A DNA stretch of 64,000 nt from Chromatiales bacterium (GTDB taxonomy: Bacteria; Pseudomonadota; Gammaproteobacteria; Steroidobacterales; GCA-2729495), in contig PBYE01000033.1 of assembly GCA_002729495.1 (NCBI GenBank), positions 17,465 to 81,464 of the forward strand. The letters are read 5' to 3'. The notes under the pieces were generated by a model. The model was not told where the DNA came from, made no database searches, and saw only the letters and a program-made list of their open reading frames with translations. Below, one piece after another: positions 33,499 to 42,812 of this stretch. The translations under genes were made by a program, and so were the position numbers. Each line of letters begins with the position of its first letter. The stretch's first letter is position 1.

Positions 33499-34568
33499 GC
33501 ACACCTATACGCGTAGCTTTCGTCGATCGCGACGGAACGTTAATTAAAGAGCCGGACGACAACCAGGTCGATCGCATCGACAAGATCGAGTTGGTGCCGG
33601 GGGTTATTCCTGCCCTGTCGCGCCTGCGTGATACAGGTTTTCGTTTCGTCATGATTTCCAACCAGGATGGCCGGGGAACCGACAGCTTTCCGGAAGAGGA
33701 TTTCCGGATTCCGCAGGATTTTACTCTCGCATTGTTCGCCTCGCAGGGAATTGAGTTCGATGAAATCTTCGTTTGTCCGCACTTCGCGGCCGACGGATGC
33801 GAATGCCGTAAACCGTTGCCCGGGTTACTGGGCGACTACTTTGATCGCATTGATGTTGATCGCGCTAACAGCCTGGTGGCAGGTGACCGCGAAACCGACC
33901 TCAGCTTTGCCCGCAATATCAATGTGCCCGGCTACCTCGTCGATCCCGAAGACGCCGGAAGCTGGCCGAGTATCGTCCGGCAGGTGCTGGATGCGCCGCG
34001 CGTCGCCAATGTTGAACGCAAGACCAAAGAAACTGACATCAACGTGACCGTGGACCTGGACGCGGCGGGACCGGTCGATATCGACACGGGTATCGGTTTC
34101 TATGACCACATGCTCGACCAGATCGCCAGGCACGGCGGTTTTTCCTTACGCTTAAGTTGTAAGGGCGACCTCGAAGTGGACGAACACCACACCGTTGAAG
34201 ATGTGGCGCTGGCGCTTGGACAGGCGATCAGGGAAGCACTCGGCGACAAGCGCGGCATCGGCCGGTTCGGGTTCGTCGTTCCCATGGATGAAACCCAGGC
34301 GAAGATCGCAATTGACCTCGGTGGCCGCCCTTACCTCGTGTTCGACGGCGAATTTCCGCGCACCGAGGTAGGCGGTCTGCCTACAGAACTTGTGCCGCAT
34401 TTTTTTCGTTCGTTCGGCGACACGCTGGGTGCTTCGATACAGCTCAGCGTTAGTGGTGAGAACACGCACCACATGGTCGAGGCGTGCTTCAAGAGTACGG
34501 GCCGTGCGCTGCGCGATGCGCTCAGACGTGAAGGCAGCGAGCTGCCGAGCACCAAGGGAACCCTGTAA
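33495..34568 (+). CDS. hisB: Bifunctional histidinol-phosphatase / imidazoleglycerol-phosphate dehydratase
   Basis: The 357-residue fusion has an N-terminal HAD phosphatase (FVDRDGTLIKEP, about residues 1-165, with a zinc loop CPH-CECRKP) and a C-terminal IGPD domain (about 170-357, with FYDHMLDQIARHG and EDVALALGQA). It performs steps 7 and 9 of the pathway. This fused form is typical of gammaproteobacteria. It overlaps hisC by four bases and hisH by one. Confidence 0.95.
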   Translation: MSTPIRVAFVDRDGTLIKEPDDNQVDRIDKIELVPGVIPALSRLRDTGFRFVMISNQDGRGTDSFPEEDFRIPQDFTLALFASQGIEFDEIFVCPHFAADGCECRKPLPGLLGDYFDRIDVDRANSLVAGDRETDLSFARNINVPGYLVDPEDAGSWPSIVRQVLDAPRVANVERKTKETDINVTVDLDAAGPVDIDTGIGFYDHMLDQIARHGGFSLRLSCKGDLEVDEHHTVEDVALALGQAIREALGDKRGIGRFGFVVPMDETQAKIAIDLGGRPYLVFDGEFPRTEVGGLPTELVPHFFRSFGDTLGASIQLSVSGENTHHMVEACFKSTGRALRDALRREGSELPSTKGTL

Positions 34569-35170
34569 TGGCGGTTGACGTTGCCATCATCAAAGGCGGA
34601 GGTGCGAATATTGCATCACTGCGGTTTGCGCTTGAGCGACTGGGCGCGACGAGTATGCTGACCACCGATGCCGGGCAGATACGTTCTGCACCACGGGTCA
34701 TCCTGCCGGGTGTCGGCGCGGCGGAAGACGCGATGGAAAAACTGCATCTGGCGGAGCTGGACACCGTAATACCGACACTGCAACAGCCGCTGCTTGGTAT
34801 TTGCCTGGGCATGCAATTGCTGTTCGATGGCTCGGAAGAAGATGACACCCGGTGCCTCGGTATGATCGCAGGCAGAGCACGACTGTTCGAAGCGAGTGAC
34901 GACAGGCCGGTCCCCCACATGGGATGGAACAGCGTGCAAAAGGACAATGCACCAGCACTGCTGGAGGGTATAGACAACAATGCCTATTTCTATTTTGTAC
35001 ACAGCTACGCAGTGGATGTGACACCGGCAACTATCGGCACTGCCAGTTACGGTCGTGATTTCAGCGCGGTGGTCGCGCAGGACAATTTCATGGGCACGCA
35101 GTTTCACCCGGAAAGGTCCGGAAAGAACGGCGCACGTTTATTGCAGAATTTTCTGACGGGAGTCAGTTAG
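34568..35170 (+). CDS. hisH: Imidazole glycerol phosphate synthase, glutaminase subunit
   Basis: The 200-residue class I glutamine amidotransferase has the nucleophile elbow LGICLGMQLLF and the His-Glu pair in FHPERSGKNG. It supplies ammonia to HisF through the barrel. The N-terminal motif IIKGGGANIASL deviates a little from the usual D-Y-G-x-G-N. Confidence 0.94.
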   Translation: MAVDVAIIKGGGANIASLRFALERLGATSMLTTDAGQIRSAPRVILPGVGAAEDAMEKLHLAELDTVIPTLQQPLLGICLGMQLLFDGSEEDDTRCLGMIAGRARLFEASDDRPVPHMGWNSVQKDNAPALLEGIDNNAYFYFVHSYAVDVTPATIGTASYGRDFSAVVAQDNFMGTQFHPERSGKNGARLLQNFLTGVS

Positions 35171-35181
35171 GGGAGCGACCA

Positions 35182-35922
35182 ATGGAAGTCATACCGGCTA
35201 TAGACCTGCTTGGCGGCAAAGTCGTTCGGCTGTACAAAGGTGATTTCGACCAGGTTACCGAATACCCGGGTGCGCCGGTTGAAATCGCCGCAGGCTATTC
35301 AAGTGCCGGCATCGAATCGCTGCATGTCGTGGATCTTGATGGCGCACGCAGCGGCAATCCGGCCCACCTCGATATCATTACCAAGATTACGTCTACCGTT
35401 GGTATGGCCGTACAGGTCGGGGGCGGAATCCGGCAGATTGAGCAGGCGCGCGCGATTATTGCAGCAGGCGCAGAACGTGTCGTGGTGGGCTCAACTGCTG
35501 CGAAGGAACCGGACACGGTCATAGGCTGGTTCGGTGAACTCGGGCCGGACTGCATCGTCGTCGGTGTTGATGTCAGCATCGAAAATGGCGGCGATCCGAT
35601 CGTGCAGACCCACGGCTGGACGGAAAGCAGCAACCAGATCCTGTGGTCGCTCATGGATAAGTACATGGAAGCCGGCGCGCGCAACTTCCTGTGCACGGAC
35701 ATATCCCGTGACGGCACACTGGAAGGCCCGAACATGGATTTATATCGCGAGTGTAACGAACGTTACCCGAAGGCCCGGATTATTGCGTCGGGTGGCATCA
35801 GTTCGGCGGCGGAACTGCCCCTGCTGGCGGCAACCGGTGTGACCAGCGTGGTGACGGGTAAAGCGTTGCTCGACGGGCGCCTGACGATCGAGGAGATAGA
35901 AGAATTCTTGCAAAGCGAATAA
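35182..35922 (+). CDS. hisA: Phosphoribosylformimino-AICAR-phosphate isomerase
   Basis: The 246-residue beta/alpha barrel isomerises ProFAR to PRFAR. It begins [17 protein letters not shown] with the catalytic Asp8-equivalent and repeats GGGIR- and [12 protein letters not shown]-type phosphate and substrate segments. The last 19 bases overlap the proposed start of hisF. Confidence 0.95.
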   Translation: MEVIPAIDLLGGKVVRLYKGDFDQVTEYPGAPVEIAAGYSSAGIESLHVVDLDGARSGNPAHLDIITKITSTVGMAVQVGGGIRQIEQARAIIAAGAERVVVGSTAAKEPDTVIGWFGELGPDCIVVGVDVSIENGGDPIVQTHGWTESSNQILWSLMDKYMEAGARNFLCTDISRDGTLEGPNMDLYRECNERYPKARIIASGGISSAAELPLLAATGVTSVVTGKALLDGRLTIEEIEEFLQSE

Positions 35923-36671
35923 TTCCCTGTCTCGACGTTCGCGATGGCCAGGTCGTTAAAGGTGTACAGTTCCGTAACCACGAAGTCGTGGGTGATATCC
36001 TGGGACTGGCCGAACGTTATCGTGATGAAGGCGCCGACGAACTGGTGTTTTACGACATCACGGCAAGTCCGGACGGTCGCTCAGTTGATCGAAGCTGGGT
36101 CAACCGGGTAGCCGAGATACTGGATATTCCTTTTTGCGTCGCCGGCGGGATCAGGTCGCTTCAGGATGCGGAAGAGGTGCTGAATTTCGGTGCAGACAAA
36201 ATATCGATCAACAGCCCTGCCCTCGCCTGCCCCGATCTGATTAACGAACTGGCGAAACGGTTCGGCTCGCAGTGCGTGGTCGTCGGCATAGACAGCCGTG
36301 ACGAAGAAGGCGTCTATCGCGTTTACCAGAACACCGGCGACCCCGATAAAACCAGCCAGTCCGGCCGGGAAACCGTGGATTGGGTGCAGGAAGCAGAAAA
36401 GCGAGGCGCCGGTGAGTTTGTGCTGAACTGCATGAACCAGGATGGCGTGCGCCAGGGTTACGACATCAGGCAGTTAAGCCTCGTACGTGACAACTGCACC
36501 GTGCCCTTGATCGCATCCGGCGGCGCGGGCACTAAAGAACATTTTTTGGACGTATTTGCCCAGGCGCGCGTAGACGGTGCGCTGGCTGCCAGCGTGTTTC
36601 ACAAGCAGATCATTGAAATCGGTGAGCTCAAACAATATCTCGCCGGACAGAATATCGAGGTAAGACCATGA
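35904..36671 (+). CDS. hisF: Imidazole glycerol phosphate synthase, cyclase subunit, ATT start
   Basis: The 255-residue barrel makes IGP and AICAR from PRFAR and ammonia delivered by HisH. Reading from ATT at 35904 gives the expected N-terminus (M)[11 protein letters not shown], including the catalytic aspartate. The strong ribosome site GAGGAG (35890-35895) is 8 bases upstream. The first conventional in-frame start (GTG at 35988) would remove strand 1 and that aspartate. So the start codon appears to be ATT. The second catalytic aspartate is in [11 protein letters not shown]. The end overlaps hisE by four bases. Confidence 0.9.
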   Translation: MLAKRIIPCLDVRDGQVVKGVQFRNHEVVGDILGLAERYRDEGADELVFYDITASPDGRSVDRSWVNRVAEILDIPFCVAGGIRSLQDAEEVLNFGADKISINSPALACPDLINELAKRFGSQCVVVGIDSRDEEGVYRVYQNTGDPDKTSQSGRETVDWVQEAEKRGAGEFVLNCMNQDGVRQGYDIRQLSLVRDNCTVPLIASGGAGTKEHFLDVFAQARVDGALAASVFHKQIIEIGELKQYLAGQNIEVRP

Positions 36672-36973
36672 ACAACAGCAGCTCTGACATCAGTTTCATC
36701 GCGGAACTGGAGGAGATTATCCGTTCGCGCCGTAACGCGGATAGCGATGAAAGCTATACGAAGACACTGTTTGATCGTGGCACACCCTTTATCGCCCAGA
36801 AGGTGGGCGAAGAAGCGGTGGAGTTGGTGATCGCCGCATTACAGGGCGACAAAAAACGCACCACGTCAGAAGCGGCTGATCTTATTTATCACCTGCTGGT
36901 ACTGCTGGAAGCAAATGAACTCAGCATCGGGGATATCGCGGCCGAGCTATCCGAGCGTCACACACAAAGCTAG
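36668..36973 (+). CDS. hisE: Phosphoribosyl-ATP pyrophosphatase (stand-alone HisE)
   Basis: The 101-residue MazG-like helical enzyme hydrolyses PR-ATP to PR-AMP. It shows [13 protein letters not shown] and [13 protein letters not shown]. It is the HisE half only: the cyclohydrolase (HisI) domain that is fused in enteric HisIE is not present here or elsewhere in the window. It ends the his operon, four bases from a convergent gene. Confidence 0.92.
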   Translation: MNNSSSDISFIAELEEIIRSRRNADSDESYTKTLFDRGTPFIAQKVGEEAVELVIAALQGDKKRTTSEAADLIYHLLVLLEANELSIGDIAAELSERHTQS

Positions 36974-36977
36974 TTGG

Positions 36978-38264
36978 CTAATTTCGCCTCTGAGTTTCGT
37001 AGAGTTTGGCAGTCTTGAGACCGGTAGTTATGACCGGTTCGCCGTTTACTAATCTTGGGCGGTAGCGCGCCTTATCGGCCAGTCTGTGAAAGGCTGCTCT
37101 GTCAAGATTGGATACGGTCGACTTCACAATCTTGAAGCTGCCGAGATGCCCGTTCGCTAAGACATCAAATTCAACCTCAACCTTACCATCCGCAAAATGA
37201 GCCAGGCCACGCTTGAGCCGCGCAGGTCTGTCAGGCCAATTATGGTAGATACGAGAAGCTCTGCGGAAATAATGATTGGCTTCATCCGGGCCGAAATCCG
37301 GATTTTCCGCAAGCAACTTCCAAGCTTGCCGATAGTAGTTTATTCCCTCTTCACCACTACCGAATACCATCTGTATATCACCTGAGGTTGCCAGCGCCTC
37401 AATCTGCAAAAGATAAACTTCTTTGGTGTTAGGGAAATCTACAGCCAGCGCCTGCTCCATTAACTGCGCCGCATCGTTGTCCTCTATCTTGTCGTGTAAA
37501 TAGCCTTTAGCAATTAGAATGGCCTGCTCTGCAATTTGTGGGTCGCGTAGACCTCGGTGGACTTCCAGAATGCGGATAATGCGCTTACGTACTTCCCGCT
37601 CGTCACCCAACTGGCTTGAGAAATTGCACCATCTGGCATATATCTCAAGACCAGCAATCAGTTCAATTGAGTCCTCTCCGTACAACTTTTCACGCGCAGC
37701 CAGCCCTCGATCCGCGGCGTAGTCTCCTTTACGTTTACGCTGATACTGTTTGGCTACTTCAAGATACGCATCGAAGATCATGGCCTCACGCGACAAGTCA
37801 TAAGGTTTTAAACGCTTATTAACTCGCACGGCACGGGCATATATGTCATAGGCTTCCGCATCATCATCCCGATCAGCAAAAACCTGGGCTTTGAGCATGA
37901 GGAATTCCAGCCGCATCATATCGCCCCCCTGCTTCCCGAGAATGCTCTCGGCATGCTCGATGGTTTCGAGGGCTGCGGCAGATTTACCGAGCTGGAGTTC
38001 AACCATGGCCAGGTGCAACAGTGGGGTCAGGAGTTGCGGTGAAGACCTGTCCTGAGCCGCCATGATTTCGACTCGCTTGCGTGCCCATGGAAGCGCCTCT
38101 TCCAGATTCTGATCGTGCCAAGCTGCCGCGAGCTTGCTGTCGGCTTCTGCAAATTCCTGCGCGGTATCAGCCAGTGCATACTGGGTCTGCGCCGCGAAAA
38201 CCAAAAGCATGGCGGCACATTGATGCCACTTCCGGCAAGGCGTTCCGGTTATCGGGTTAGCCAT
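36978..38264 (-). CDS. Secreted TPR protein with TonB-like C-terminal domain
   Basis: The 428-residue protein has a signal peptide (about 1-32, ending ALAD), helical repeats of TPR type (about 40-330) and a final segment of about 85 residues (VEVEFDVLANGHLGSFKIV onward) that resembles the TonB C-terminal fold. It lacks the TonB membrane anchor and proline linker. It may bind outer-membrane proteins from the periplasm. The neighbouring genes do not reveal its partner. Confidence 0.7.
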   Translation of the reverse strand: MANPITGTPCRKWHQCAAMLLVFAAQTQYALADTAQEFAEADSKLAAAWHDQNLEEALPWARKRVEIMAAQDRSSPQLLTPLLHLAMVELQLGKSAAALETIEHAESILGKQGGDMMRLEFLMLKAQVFADRDDDAEAYDIYARAVRVNKRLKPYDLSREAMIFDAYLEVAKQYQRKRKGDYAADRGLAAREKLYGEDSIELIAGLEIYARWCNFSSQLGDEREVRKRIIRILEVHRGLRDPQIAEQAILIAKGYLHDKIEDNDAAQLMEQALAVDFPNTKEVYLLQIEALATSGDIQMVFGSGEEGINYYRQAWKLLAENPDFGPDEANHYFRRASRIYHNWPDRPARLKRGLAHFADGKVEVEFDVLANGHLGSFKIVKSTVSNLDRAAFHRLADKARYRPRLVNGEPVITTGLKTAKLYETQRRN

Positions 38265-38305
38265 TTCCCCTGCCCGTTTGTGCCGGCCCGGACTCCGGCG
38301 GATTC

Positions 38306-38653
38306 TTACTCTGCGGGCTGGGCCTTCCAGGCGCGCACGGCAGTATTGAACTGCTCGGCGAGTACTTCCATGTCATCAACGGCCTGGTTATGCGCGGCTA
38401 TGCGTTCCGCAGCTATTTCCGGTGCTTCACTTTCCAGTCCATCTGCCTCCTCCTGCGCGAGACATTCGAGATAGACATTCGTACCCGCCATGTAATCTTT
38501 TACCGCCGTCTGGGCAGCCGCTAATTCAGCTTCGGTCGCCAATGCGCCGTCCGGCACAGAAGGTACCTCCGGGCGGCCACATTCCGCGTAACCTACGGAT
38601 GCAACCATCAGCAGGCTTGCCGACAAAATCTGTAGCAGTTTGTTCACGTTCAT
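38306..38653 (-). CDS. Small secreted protein of unknown function
   Basis: The 115-residue form starts MNVNKLLQIL after GGAGGAAG. A signal peptide covers about residues 1-22 (ending GYAE), and the rest is acidic and helical with two cysteines, one next to the cleavage site (ECG) and one near residue 51. An in-frame upstream start would run into the neighbouring gene. I do not recognise the family. A similarly small, helical, exported protein is encoded at 39676-40065. Confidence 0.65.
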   Translation of the reverse strand: MNVNKLLQILSASLLMVASVGYAECGRPEVPSVPDGALATEAELAAAQTAVKDYMAGTNVYLECLAQEEADGLESEAPEIAAERIAAHNQAVDDMEVLAEQFNTAVRAWKAQPAE

Positions 38654-38727
38654 CTTCTTCCTCCAAAAGATGCGTCGAAACCCTATCATGTTCCAGCTAC
38701 AGGCGTTATCAGGATGCCCTGACAGCC

Positions 38728-39597
38728 TTACCAGGGTATGACCCGACCGGTCCATTCGTAGTAAACACCGGTATCTTCCGGTTCCAGTCCGTCGATCAAG
38801 CGGATCATGTCGTCGATCGCGGTGCGCGGAGCAAGCCGCCCTATTTTTATCATCGTCTTGTAGTTCGACGGCACGCTGTCCGGGTCCTCGGCATTCATGT
38901 AGTCCTCGGTATCGACCGTGCCCGGTGCCATGATGCTTATGATAATACCCTTACGTTTCAGCGTCAGTGCATAAGTCTTCATGAGCATGTTCAGGCCCGC
39001 TTTACTCGCCCGGTAAATCGGGGCAATCGGTATCTCGTTCTCGACGATAGAACCGCCCGTCGAGGTCATGGCAACAATTTTCTTCTGCTCACTCGCGGTA
39101 ACGTGCGGCAGAAATGCTTCCGACACCATAAGTTGACCGAGGATATTTACCTTGAGGACTTCCAGCGCCCATTCGTAGTCTACTCTGCCGAACCGCACGG
39201 GCCCGAAACGAAAGGTATTGATCGCCGCGTTGAGCAGCAACACATCGATCGGCGTATCACTGTATTTTTCTGCCAGCGCCGCGATTTCGCCCTGGTCCAC
39301 GATATCGAGTTCCTCGACGACGATATTGGAATTCTCGGCGGCCAGCGCGTTCAGGCGGTCCGCTTTTTCCGGAGAGCGGCAGGTTGCGATGACGTTCCAG
39401 CCCAGGGCGGCATACTCCTCCGCAAAAGCCAGCCCGTGGCTGGCATTCGACCCGGTGATCAGAACGGTCGGTTTGTCGCTGCCGGCGAATACAGATTCAG
39501 CGACCGCGTTTCCCGAAGGTGCCATACCCGCAATGGCGAATAGCATGCAGGCCACAAAGAATCCCGAACGCCGGGCGCCCTGGTTAACAATACTCAT
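38728..39597 (-). CDS. Short-chain dehydrogenase/reductase with export signal
   Basis: The 289-residue protein starts with a signal-like segment containing a twin arginine (GARRSGFFVA) and a hydrophobic core to about residue 31. A Rossmann SDR domain follows: TGSNASHG cofactor loop, LLLNAAIN, the catalytic serine in MTSTGGS and the YRASK Tyr-Lys pair. Cytoplasmic SDRs have no such leader. A folded, cofactor-loaded enzyme could be exported by Tat. The ribosome site is GGGGAAGG. The substrate is unknown. Confidence 0.8.
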   Translation of the reverse strand: MSIVNQGARRSGFFVACMLFAIAGMAPSGNAVAESVFAGSDKPTVLITGSNASHGLAFAEEYAALGWNVIATCRSPEKADRLNALAAENSNIVVEELDIVDQGEIAALAEKYSDTPIDVLLLNAAINTFRFGPVRFGRVDYEWALEVLKVNILGQLMVSEAFLPHVTASEQKKIVAMTSTGGSIVENEIPIAPIYRASKAGLNMLMKTYALTLKRKGIIISIMAPGTVDTEDYMNAEDPDSVPSNYKTMIKIGRLAPRTAIDDMIRLIDGLEPEDTGVYYEWTGRVIPW

Positions 39598-39675
39598 CTG
39601 CCTTCCCCACAATTGATTATTGTTCGATGCACTAGTGTACGCGATTAACCGGCCCCTGTTCGGCCACGCAGCAGG

Positions 39676-40065
39676 CTACATCGAGTCGCAGATATCCCTG
39701 CTCCCGCTGTCCGATTCCTCGAACTTCTGCCACGCGAATGCCGGCAAATCCTGCAACATCGTGGAACATTCCCGCATCTCCCGCATCACCGGCTCAGCCT
39801 GCAGTTCACGGCCACGCCGAATAGCCGTGGACAGCGCCTCGTCCCGTTTACCCGCCTCACAGAGGGCCTGAATTTCTGCAGCCATCGCGTCTGCTTTCAC
39901 GCGCAGTTTCTCGAGCTCGGCCTGGTCGATTTTCTGCACGCAGGCCTGCATCTTCTGTGCCTGCTGCATCATTTTCTGCATATCTTGCTGATCGATGCGG
40001 CCAGGGTCCTGCGCCGCCGCGCCCGCTGCGATTAACAGTGTGCAGATTAGGATTACCCGCTGCAT
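39676..40065 (-). CDS. Small secreted helical protein of unknown function
   Basis: The 129-residue form starts MQRVILICTLL after GGAGGAAAG. A signal peptide (about 1-18) precedes an acidic helical domain with four cysteines, with a QKMMQQAQKMQACVQK segment typical of a coiled coil. I do not recognise a named family. It follows lysAC by 55 bases on the same strand. Confidence 0.65.
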   Translation of the reverse strand: MQRVILICTLLIAAGAAAQDPGRIDQQDMQKMMQQAQKMQACVQKIDQAELEKLRVKADAMAAEIQALCEAGKRDEALSTAIRRGRELQAEPVMREMRECSTMLQDLPAFAWQKFEESDSGSRDICDSM

Positions 40066-40120
40066 GGCCTTTCCTCCAGTGTCATTCTGCCCTGATACGG
40101 GGTGATGGTTGTGTTTATTG

Positions 40121-42712
40121 TCAGATAACGACTTCTTCCGCCGGTTCACGCAGGTTATAGCGCGAACTCATGACGTAACCATAGGCGCCGGCGTTCGCAA
40201 TCGCCAGCACATCACCCTCGCGGGTCGGCGGCAGCAGGCGGTCGCTGCCCAGCCGGTCGCCAGTCTCGCAAATAGGTCCCACAACATTCACGATCTCCGT
40301 AGCCGCTTCACCGACCCGGCTGATATTCGCGATCTCATGATACGCGCCGTACAGGGCCGGCCGAATGAGTGAATTCATCCCGGTGCTGATGCCGACATAC
40401 TGTATGTCACCTTTGCCCTTTACCTGCGTCACGGTCGAGACCAGTACACCTGCCTCGGCAATCACGTAACGACCGGGTTCCAGCCACAGCTCGAAGCCTT
40501 CCAGTTGCTCGCGCGCGGCAGCCAGGCCGGCATCGAGCGCGGCCATGTCCAGGGCTTTCTGCCCCGGCTTCTCGGGAATACCAAGACCGCCGCCCAGGTC
40601 CAGGATTCGAACGTCCGGAAAATGATCTGTGGCTTCAATCAACGAGGCAGCCACGTCCTCCCAGTTGTCAGCCTGCAGAATGCCGCTGCCTGTATGTGCG
40701 TGCAGCCCTGCGACTTTCGCTCCGCATGCCGCGACAAGTTCAGCAGCCTCACCCAGCTCGAACAGCGGTATACCGAACTTGGCGCTCACACCGGCGGTTT
40801 TAACGTGTTCGTGATGGCCGCGTCCCTGCCCCGGATCCAGCCGCAGAAACACCTGTGTGCCCGCAAAAATGTCGCCCCATTCCCGCAGGGGATGCAGATT
40901 ATCCAGCGTGACCCAGATACCCTGCTCCAGGCCGTACTCGTATTCGGAACGCGCCGCAAAATTGGGCGTAAACAGGATGCGCTGCCGGTCTATGTCGGGG
41001 AACAGGTCCAGCACCAGGCGTATTTCCCCCGGCGACACCACTTCGAAATTCAAACCGCCGTCGTACACGCAGCGGAGCACGTCAGGGTTGGAATTGGCCT
41101 TGATGGCATAAAATACCTGGTCCACTGACTTAAGCGCGCGCAGGCGTTCGACCGCTGCCTTGACGGAGGCGAGGTCGTACACGTATGCGGAGCTCTTCGC
41201 CATGGCTATCTCGACCAGGCGCTCGCGTTTTTCGATCCACCAGGGCGTAGGCAGCACCGCTGGCTCCGGCTGCTCTTCCTGCAGTTCTTCCCAGGTTTCC
41301 CCGAAGACCGCATCAATCTTCGGCGGCTTGACCAGCATCGCATGCAGGTTCTGCACGAGCCGGTGCGCCTGCTCTTCATCGACAACGAAACTCAGGTTCA
41401 GGTCGCTCGCAGCCTGGCTCAGAAGGTGAATACGGTTTTCCTGGAACACCTCCAGCGCCGGCCCTATCTCGTGCAGCATTGCGCGGATTTTCTGGCCGAC
41501 CAGGCTCACCACGGCTACGTCCGGCAATATCCGGACACGGCAGAGGCGCTCGAGGTTGAGGCGCAGCCGCTCCATCATGGCTGCATCCATGGAATTGGCG
41601 CTGGGGTCGAGGGTAACGGTGACATTGCTCTCAGATGTAGAAACCAGATCAATAGAAAGCCCTAAGTCACTGAAACATCGGAAGGCTTCACTCAAAAAAC
41701 CCACTTCCTGCCACATACCCAGCGTTTCCATGGAGACCAGCGTTATGCCGCCCCGGCGGGATATTGCCTTTACCCGGGGGGCGTCGTCGCCCGCGTCCTG
41801 CGAAATCACGGTTCCCGCTGCATCCGGCCTGGCGGTGCTGCGTATCCACAGCGGTATACCGGCACGTCGCGCGGGCGATATTGCGCGCGGATGCAGGACG
41901 GAACCGCCGGTCGAGGCAATTTCCTGCGCTTCTTCATAGCGCAATGCCCTGAGCAGGCGGGCGCCGGGCACGGCGCGCGGATCCGCGCTGAACATGCCGG
42001 GCACGTCAGTCCATATCTCCAGTCGTTCGGCCTCAAGCCGGCTCGCAAAATAGGCAGCGGACGTATCGGATCCACCGCGTCCGAGTAAAACGGTTTCCTC
42101 GCGGCCATTGCTGGCGATGAAGCCCTGCGTCAGCACGACGCCTTCGATGGCACCCAGTTCCGCCTGCAAATGCGGATCAGCATCGTAGGAACAGGTGCCG
42201 GACAAGAAGGATGCGCGTTCGGATGCGCCAGCGACATCGAGGGTGCACAGTGAATCGCGCGCGTCATGCCAGTGCACAACCAGTCCCTGTGATTGCAGGT
42301 AAGCCGCGCCCATGGCCGTTGACATGAGTTCACCGAGTGCCAGGACCTTGGCATGTACCCGGTGGCTGACCTCGCGCACGAGGCGTACGCCGGCAACAAG
42401 CTGTTCAAGCTCGTCCAGGGGCTCCCGCAACAGCGCTTCGCCATCGAGCTCCAGCTCACCGGCCAGCTCCAGGTGGCGTGCAACAATTTCAGCGAGCAGC
42501 GCCTCGTGCGTGCCCTCCGCCGCCTGCTGCAGCAACTGCTCCAGCTGCGTCGATATCCCGCCGATCGCGGAATGCACAACCAGGGGCCGGAAGCCTTCTT
42601 CAAGCCGCTCCCGGATCAGGTCATGAATGACCGCCCAGCTGGCCGCGGACGCGACGCTGGTGCCGCCGAACTTGAGTACGGCCCACCTGACAGGTTGATC
42701 AGAATTCACCAA
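40121..42712 (-). CDS. lysAC: Bifunctional aspartate kinase / diaminopimelate decarboxylase
   Basis: The 863-residue fusion has an N-terminal aspartokinase (about 1-320, starting LKFGGTSVAS), two ACT-type regulatory segments (about 320-465), and a C-terminal PLP decarboxylase of the alanine-racemase fold (about 480-860, PLP lysine near 538 in YAIKANSNPD). It catalyses the first and last steps to lysine. Fusions of this order are known from Xanthomonas and Xylella. The start is TTG at 42712 or GTG at 42709, with AGG upstream. A possible leader-peptide attenuator lies ahead of it. Confidence 0.93.
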   Translation of the reverse strand: MVNSDQPVRWAVLKFGGTSVASAASWAVIHDLIRERLEEGFRPLVVHSAIGGISTQLEQLLQQAAEGTHEALLAEIVARHLELAGELELDGEALLREPLDELEQLVAGVRLVREVSHRVHAKVLALGELMSTAMGAAYLQSQGLVVHWHDARDSLCTLDVAGASERASFLSGTCSYDADPHLQAELGAIEGVVLTQGFIASNGREETVLLGRGGSDTSAAYFASRLEAERLEIWTDVPGMFSADPRAVPGARLLRALRYEEAQEIASTGGSVLHPRAISPARRAGIPLWIRSTARPDAAGTVISQDAGDDAPRVKAISRRGGITLVSMETLGMWQEVGFLSEAFRCFSDLGLSIDLVSTSESNVTVTLDPSANSMDAAMMERLRLNLERLCRVRILPDVAVVSLVGQKIRAMLHEIGPALEVFQENRIHLLSQAASDLNLSFVVDEEQAHRLVQNLHAMLVKPPKIDAVFGETWEELQEEQPEPAVLPTPWWIEKRERLVEIAMAKSSAYVYDLASVKAAVERLRALKSVDQVFYAIKANSNPDVLRCVYDGGLNFEVVSPGEIRLVLDLFPDIDRQRILFTPNFAARSEYEYGLEQGIWVTLDNLHPLREWGDIFAGTQVFLRLDPGQGRGHHEHVKTAGVSAKFGIPLFELGEAAELVAACGAKVAGLHAHTGSGILQADNWEDVAASLIEATDHFPDVRILDLGGGLGIPEKPGQKALDMAALDAGLAAAREQLEGFELWLEPGRYVIAEAGVLVSTVTQVKGKGDIQYVGISTGMNSLIRPALYGAYHEIANISRVGEAATEIVNVVGPICETGDRLGSDRLLPPTREGDVLAIANAGAYGYVMSSRYNLREPAEEVVI

Positions 42713-42747
42713 AAGATTTACCTATAACACCATATTTAAACTAGAAA

Positions 42748-42780
42748 AAAGCCCGCTTCGGTCATACCGTTGCGGGCTTT
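42748..42780 (-). terminator. Terminator between ilvD and lysAC, possible attenuator
   Basis: On the minus strand AAAGCCCGC and GCGGGCTTT form a 9-bp stem with a 15-base loop, followed by a run of T residues. It lies only 35 bases ahead of the lysAC start, so it may end ilvD transcription or act as the attenuator of lysAC. Confidence 0.85.
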
Positions 42781-42812
42781 GTCTGGAAGTAATCTCGTGC
42801 TTTCCGAGCCTT

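Noticed and set aside
38422-39543. A 373-codon plus-strand open frame opposite the SDR gene
   Set aside because: The minus-strand SDR has complete cofactor and catalytic motifs; the plus frame has none.
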